NCBI GenBank assembly: GCA_903772945.1
Contig: CAICTM010001256.1
Span: forward strand, 1 to 32,980
Length of the DNA stretch: 32,980 bases
Direction: 5' to 3'
DNA from: Seminavis robusta
Taxonomy: Eukaryota > Bacillariophyta > Bacillariophyceae > Naviculales > Naviculaceae
Positions 29,262 through 32,980 of this stretch are shown here, in pieces (the stretch's first letter is position 1; the number at the start of each line of letters is the position of its first letter). Made by a program: the position numbers and the translations under genes. The notes under the pieces are model-generated. The model saw only the letters and a list, made by a program, of their open reading frames with translations, was not told where the DNA came from and made no database searches.

Positions 29262-30188
29262 TTTCGTTTTCGCCGTTTCCTCACTCGCACCTCTTCCTTG
29301 GTTTCTACCGTACTGATGATGCCTTTATCGTCTTTTCTTCTCTTAGCTCGTCGCAGCAACAGCAGTAACACAACAGCACCAACGGTTGATTCAATTCAAT
29401 TGTTGCTCAGGGCTGTTTCATTCGTAACGGTACCGCTGAATGATGATCGAATGGATAATCGGGTAAAAATCGAATCCCGAGGAGCTCTAGGAGAAAGATG
29501 GTGGGTAGTAGCTAGCTAGCTAGAATGTTCGCACAAAACCTTCCAAACGAAATTGATTGCCACTAGCAGCAGCTACCAACGATAGTTCGATCAAGTTACT
29601 CCAGTTGAAGACGCAAGGGATATCGATAGCAGCAGCTTGAGCAATCGCAAATTAAGAGGCAGAGGAGAGGAAGAAAATAGGAACGAGAAAGCATGACGAC
29701 CGACGCCAAATTGGTCTTCACCTCTGACGTCACTCGGTCATCGACGATAGAGAATTATGGGATGCACAGTCTGACGGTATAGGGAGGTTAAATCTTCGCC
29801 AAAGGTTGGCTGACGCGAGAAGTGGGAGCTACGTGACCTGGATAAACCGTGGGACTGTCTCACCCCGCCTAACTAACACAAGCGAGCGGCTGCAGTTAGC
29901 TAGACTAATGGAGGCTTTGCTGTTTTGTGCTTTTCTAGAGAGGTTGGCTATATAGCCTACCGTACCGGTACAGGTAGCTTTAGATCTTTCACTGATGACA
30001 GTGACGATCTGATGGGTGATGGAGAATGCACTCGTATCGTAGGATACGGAGATCCCAAGGAGTACAGTACGAGTACATGCGTTATCGGACTGCCCTTTTT
30101 ACCGTGCATTGTTCGGGGAGGAGTTGATTGCTTTCAGTTGTCACTGTGGTAACGATGCTTCCATTTTTAATGGAGAGTGGATCCATAA
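29262..30188. other. Intergenic gap, presumed promoter of the large repeat gene
   Basis: No gene supported; the frame at 29925-30152 looks fortuitous. A GTAGCTAGCTAGCTAG run lies at 29508-29522 and an ACCGTACCGGTACAGG cluster at about 29959. Confidence 0.5.
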
Positions 30189-30914
30189 TCAAAACTGGAT
30201 CTGCAACAGAACCGCAGCGGTAGAAGGCTGCAGACTAGATGCCGCCATCAATACTTCCATGGCAGACACCCATACACGGGACGCATGTTCAGTTTCCCAT
30301 CTTGGTTCTTCGTCAACCCCGACAGCGTTTCGAATTATCGCTTCACTCTCTTCAACAGCTACAGGCCAAAACTCAAAAGATTCCTTGATGACCAATACCA
30401 CTACGGCAGCCACGAGCTTGCGAAACTCCATGTTGGATTGGACCGCTTGATCCACTTTGGCGCAAAAATACTCCATGAAAAAAATGACGGCCAAAACGCC
30501 CCCCAGAATATTCCCAATAGCAATGGCAATGTCAGGTCCTGATACGGTCATGGCAATGGCTTGTAGCCACGAAAACAAACTACTAGTGCTGTCCTCTTTA
30601 CTCCTCAATGGCATGGTGGATTGCCACCATTCCGAAAAGGACCCCCCAATGGCGGTGAAACCAACGTAAGCAATAATCTTGAGGACGAGTAATCGGGCTG
30701 CGAGGCCCAGGCTGCCCTCAACAGCACCACCCGCCACAGCGAGTATCGCAGCACATTCCTTGGATATCTTGGCTTGCTTCAAGAAATCCTCCCCGACCGT
30801 GGCATCCGAAGTGTCTGCTACCGGTAGCACCGCCAGGCATGCCAGGAGAAAGATATACCCGTATGCATACCGGTATGCATAGGTGTATCGGTACGAGCAG
30901 AATTTGTGCTTCAT
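30189..30914 (-). CDS. Secreted/membrane protein with IFI6/ISG12-like stretch
   Basis: A single-exon 241-residue protein. The ATG at 30912-30914 is chosen over a Met 10 codons upstream because it leads straight into a signal peptide (Tyr-rich start, then IFLLACLAVLPVADTSDA). Residues 84-102 (VGFTAIGGSFSEWWQSTMP) and 111-123 (SSLFSWLQAIAMT) match the pattern of the interferon-induced 6/27 (ISG12) domain, where a GFT...G.S.A...QS.. block is followed by SL.A.LQS...  The domain is degenerate, with fewer small residues than usual. A further hydrophobic helix (ILGGVLAVIFFMEYF, about 136-150) follows, then a soluble helical tail. Family members are small hydrophobic proteins of mitochondria or ER in animals and membrane proteins of unknown role in protists. 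The family call is from memory of the motif only. Confidence 0.6.
   Translation of the reverse strand: MKHKFCSYRYTYAYRYAYGYIFLLACLAVLPVADTSDATVGEDFLKQAKISKECAAILAVAGGAVEGSLGLAARLLVLKIIAYVGFTAIGGSFSEWWQSTMPLRSKEDSTSSLFSWLQAIAMTVSGPDIAIAIGNILGGVLAVIFFMEYFCAKVDQAVQSNMEFRKLVAAVVVLVIKESFEFWPVAVEESEAIIRNAVGVDEEPRWETEHASRVWVSAMEVLMAASSLQPSTAAVLLQIQF
30862..30881. repeat. Perfect 20-bp palindrome inside a signal-peptide coding region
   Basis: TATGCATACCGGTATGCATA equals its own reverse complement. On the minus strand it encodes the alternating Tyr/Ala/Arg start of the IFI6-like protein. Confidence 0.9.
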
Positions 30915-31427
30915 TCTCGTCTTCCCTAAGATACAGAGAAACAAGAGGAGAGTACTAGTACTTCAATAATGTAGCATGCAGCTTAGTGCGGCATGTACAA
31001 ATTTAAATGCGTGAGAATGAATAGCAGTTTCTCAAACTGAGGTTTTCGTGTGAACTTGCTTGTCCGCCGTCCGCATCATTGGCACCTACTATGTTTTGAT
31101 GATTCCAGGAGATTTAACCCAAATGATCCAAAGCATTAACGAGTCTCTGATACAACTGTACATGTACGCAACGATTGCAGACTGCGGACCGCTTTGCTTG
31201 TGCTACGCTCCGTCAAAGATCTGGAAGGCTGCTTCAAAACGTCCTGCCTAGCTCTAGCTAGCCAGCCAGGCAGGTAAACGCAAAATACCGCACACTGTGA
31301 CTGTGCCGATACGGTAGGTACCGGCATGACTCCTCTATCTATACGGGGAGCTACGGAATGTTGGCAACATGGCAAGTTTGATGTGCATGTACGTCCCCCT
31401 GAAGCAAGTTGCGTACAATTTTTGTAA

Positions 31428-31940
31428 ATGCACCAAGCAGCGTGGTACGGAAGCAAGCTGAGAATGCAAAGCACGAAGCACCAACGACCTCATCCTCATA
31501 CTCTTTCTTTCTTGGGTAAGATTCAACAAAATAGTCAAGTCGCAGCTCTGTTGGCCATGTGCTGTTTAGTCTTGATTGGTTACCACTACTTGGTCGTTGT
31601 TGTGGTTGATTCTTCTACTGTATGGCATAGTAAGCTGGTAACTGGATAGTCATTCAATAGCAGTCACGGGTCATTTTCGGTCCACGACTGCATTGGAACG
31701 GGACCAAGGATGCTTGGAACAAGACCAACGATGCTTGGAACGGGACCAAGGATGCTTGGAACACGACTGATTCTGGTTTTTACCCTCCCAGTGCACATCA
31801 TCATGTTGTGGTGTGGGTTGGCTTGGCTCATCAAAGCAATCGGTCTCACCAAGCAAGGTAGATCTACCGGGGCGGTGTGGTACGCTACCGTCGTAGCTCA
31901 GCAACCAACTTCGAGTGGTGCTATGCTTTGGTGGTTGTGA
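31428..31940 (+). CDS. Doubtful two-exon small membrane protein
   Basis: Exon 31428-31629 and exon 31792-31940 join in phase across a 162-bp GTAAGC...TTTTTACCCTCCCAG intron to give 116 residues. The first exon ends in a strong hydrophobic helix (VAALLAMCCLVLIGYHYLVV) and the second begins with another (IIMLWCGLAWLIKAIGL). Phase agreement and a good acceptor favour it; the small size, weak start context and absence of any recognised family weigh against. The intron would contain the 21-bp repeats. Confidence 0.22.
31695..31767. repeat. Three and a half copies of a 21-bp tandem repeat
   Basis: Units start at 31695, 31716 and 31737 (GGAACGGGACCAAGGATGCTT with few changes) and a partial fourth at 31758. 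The period of 21 keeps all frames open across the array on both strands, so the array could be coding (WNGTKDA-type repeat) or lie in an intron. Confidence 0.9.
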
Positions 31941-32357
31941 CGTTTCTGAAAATGTGAGAAGAATATTCACTCACGCGGAAGGTTCCTGCAGTTCCGTTGT
32001 TAAGAAGACCGGCGTGCTGAGACTTGCTTTCATTGTTTGGCAGTTCGGCAACTGTGTCTTAAGTGTGTAAGATGGTTCAACAATTAGGAGGTAGGACATT
32101 TGTGTTTTGTTGGGTTCTCATTTTGTTAAAGCTTTAGCTGAAGTGTTCACTTTGGTTTGGACTGGTTGAATAAGCACACACCGCACGATTGCACCACCGA
32201 GCGACCATCTCCCCAAGCGCCACAAGTCAAGTTGAGGCAAGCAAGTCAGTCTTGACAAACAAAAGTCATCATCGTCACCATCATCATCAAGTCCTGCCTA
32301 CCTCACACTACTACTCTAGTAGTAGTAATAGAAGAGAGAGGAAGAGGAAGATAGACC

Positions 32358-32980
32358 ATGGCGAACAGCCGCGACTTTACTACTATGAGCACTTCTACCG
32401 GTAGTACTCCTTCTACTATTAATAGTGCTTCTGCTTCTGCTTCTGCCACTTGTACTGTTGGTGCTTCGGCTGCTGCGAGCGACGATGCTCCGCGTAGACC
32501 TCTACGGCATCTCTCTACCAGCACCATTCACAGTGCCAACAGCTCCAGCACCAGTAATAGTACTATTAATAGTAGTACTAGTAATAATAATAGCGTCGGT
32601 GTGCCACAGCAGCAACAGCAGCGACAACAAGAGACAAACTCAAATCAAGGCAACCCAACTCAAGTCAACGTTAACCTTAACCCTAACACCCACGACAGGT
32701 TTACTCTGGGAGTTGGGGTTAATGCAACGAGAGCGAGAACCCAGGCCAACTTGGACAACTTTTGCTTGCCAGGAGCAGTCAAAGAGCCCAATGCTGCTCT
32801 GGCTCTTGCAGGTACAGGTGCTGCAGATGGTCCTCCAGTAAGGCCAGACCCAAGCCCTAGCATTGCTACCAGAGACCAATCTGAACCTATACCTATACCT
32901 ACACCTATACATGTAGACAAGCCACCCACCTTGGCCAACCGAAAAGTCACTGCTGGAACTGCTGTCTCAGGGTTATCTTC
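32358..32980 (+). CDS. 5' end of a low-complexity Ser/Thr/Asn/Gln-rich protein, truncated by window edge
   Basis: An open frame from the ATG at 32358-32360 (AGACCATGG, a good start context) continues without a stop for 207 codons to the end of the window. It begins MANSRDFTTMSTSTGSTPS, goes through Ser/Thr/Ala and Asn/Ser runs, a short poly-Gln (PQQQQQRQQ), and an NLNPNTHDRF segment, then a Pro/Ile-Pro repeat (EPIPIPTPIH). Nothing identifies a family; the folded part presumably lies to the right. A downstream intron inside the visible part cannot be excluded (GTAAGG at about 32838). Confidence 0.65.
   Translation, partial: MANSRDFTTMSTSTGSTPSTINSASASASATCTVGASAAASDDAPRRPLRHLSTSTIHSANSSSTSNSTINSSTSNNNSVGVPQQQQQRQQETNSNQGNPTQVNVNLNPNTHDRFTLGVGVNATRARTQANLDNFCLPGAVKEPNAALALAGTGAADGPPVRPDPSPSIATRDQSEPIPIPTPIHVDKPPTLANRKVTAGTAVSGLS

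Larger units (their letters stand above)
30915..32357. other. Divergent intergenic gap with 21-bp repeats and one doubtful small gene
   Basis: Lies between the outward-reading IFI6-like gene and the Ser/Thr-rich gene. Apart from the candidate at 31428-31940 no gene is supported. CTAGCTAGCCAGCCAGGCAGG lies at about 31253, and CTACTCTAGTAGTAGTAATAG at about 32310-32330 just upstream of the plus-strand gene. Confidence 0.5.

Overview
The window looks like nuclear DNA of a diatom, probably a raphid pennate. The reasons are short (about 77-150 bp) GT-AG introns inside otherwise compact genes, gene-sized intergenic gaps, and a VREYERILGDHP-type motif that I know from diatom proteins. A 5-TM plus EGF/LNR/propeller protein of a kind I associate with diatoms, and many palindromic ACCGGT/GGTACC and CTAGCTAG micro-repeats, point the same way. 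The species cannot be fixed from sequence alone. Several start positions were chosen at an ATG downstream of a non-ATG start.

Layout, left to right: (1) a secreted or membrane protein of unknown function (minus), possibly with a small terminal exon near the left edge; (2) a 1063-aa protein with a C-terminal von Willebrand A domain (minus); (3) a small Ser-rich protein (minus); (4) a four-exon flavin-containing monooxygenase (plus); (5) a repeat-rich gap holding a 380-bp MITE-like element with perfect 16-bp terminal inverted repeats; (6) a 195-aa protein with the diatom REYERILGDHP motif (plus); (7) a large membrane protein with EGF-like, LNR and beta-propeller-like ectodomains (minus) whose reading frame is broken at two points as well as by one good intron; (8) a secreted four-exon polyamine/amine oxidase (minus); (9) two homologous small secreted Cys-rich proteins (minus); (10) a roughly 1640-codon repeat/coiled-coil gene (minus) whose frame is broken by an 82-bp tandem duplication; (11) a secreted or membrane protein with an IFI6/ISG12-like stretch (minus); (12) the 5' end of a Ser/Thr/Asn/Gln-rich protein running off the right edge (plus).

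The genes do not form an obvious pathway or operon. Eight of them share the minus strand, but each has its own gap of roughly 0.5-1.4 kb. Several products carry signal peptides (the left-edge gene, amine oxidase, two Cys-rich paralogs, IFI6-like), so the interval is rich in secretory-pathway proteins, which may be coincidence. I found no tRNA, rRNA, CRISPR array or intact autonomous transposon.

The most unusual items are the nested duplication that breaks gene 10, its six-copy IFxxLHxNEKRxxxVW module, the MITE-like element made of TTCAACA/TGTTGAA words, the probable terminal intron of the monooxygenase that changes its C-terminus to SSL, and the palindromic hexamer repeat that encodes Thr-Gly whichever strand is read.
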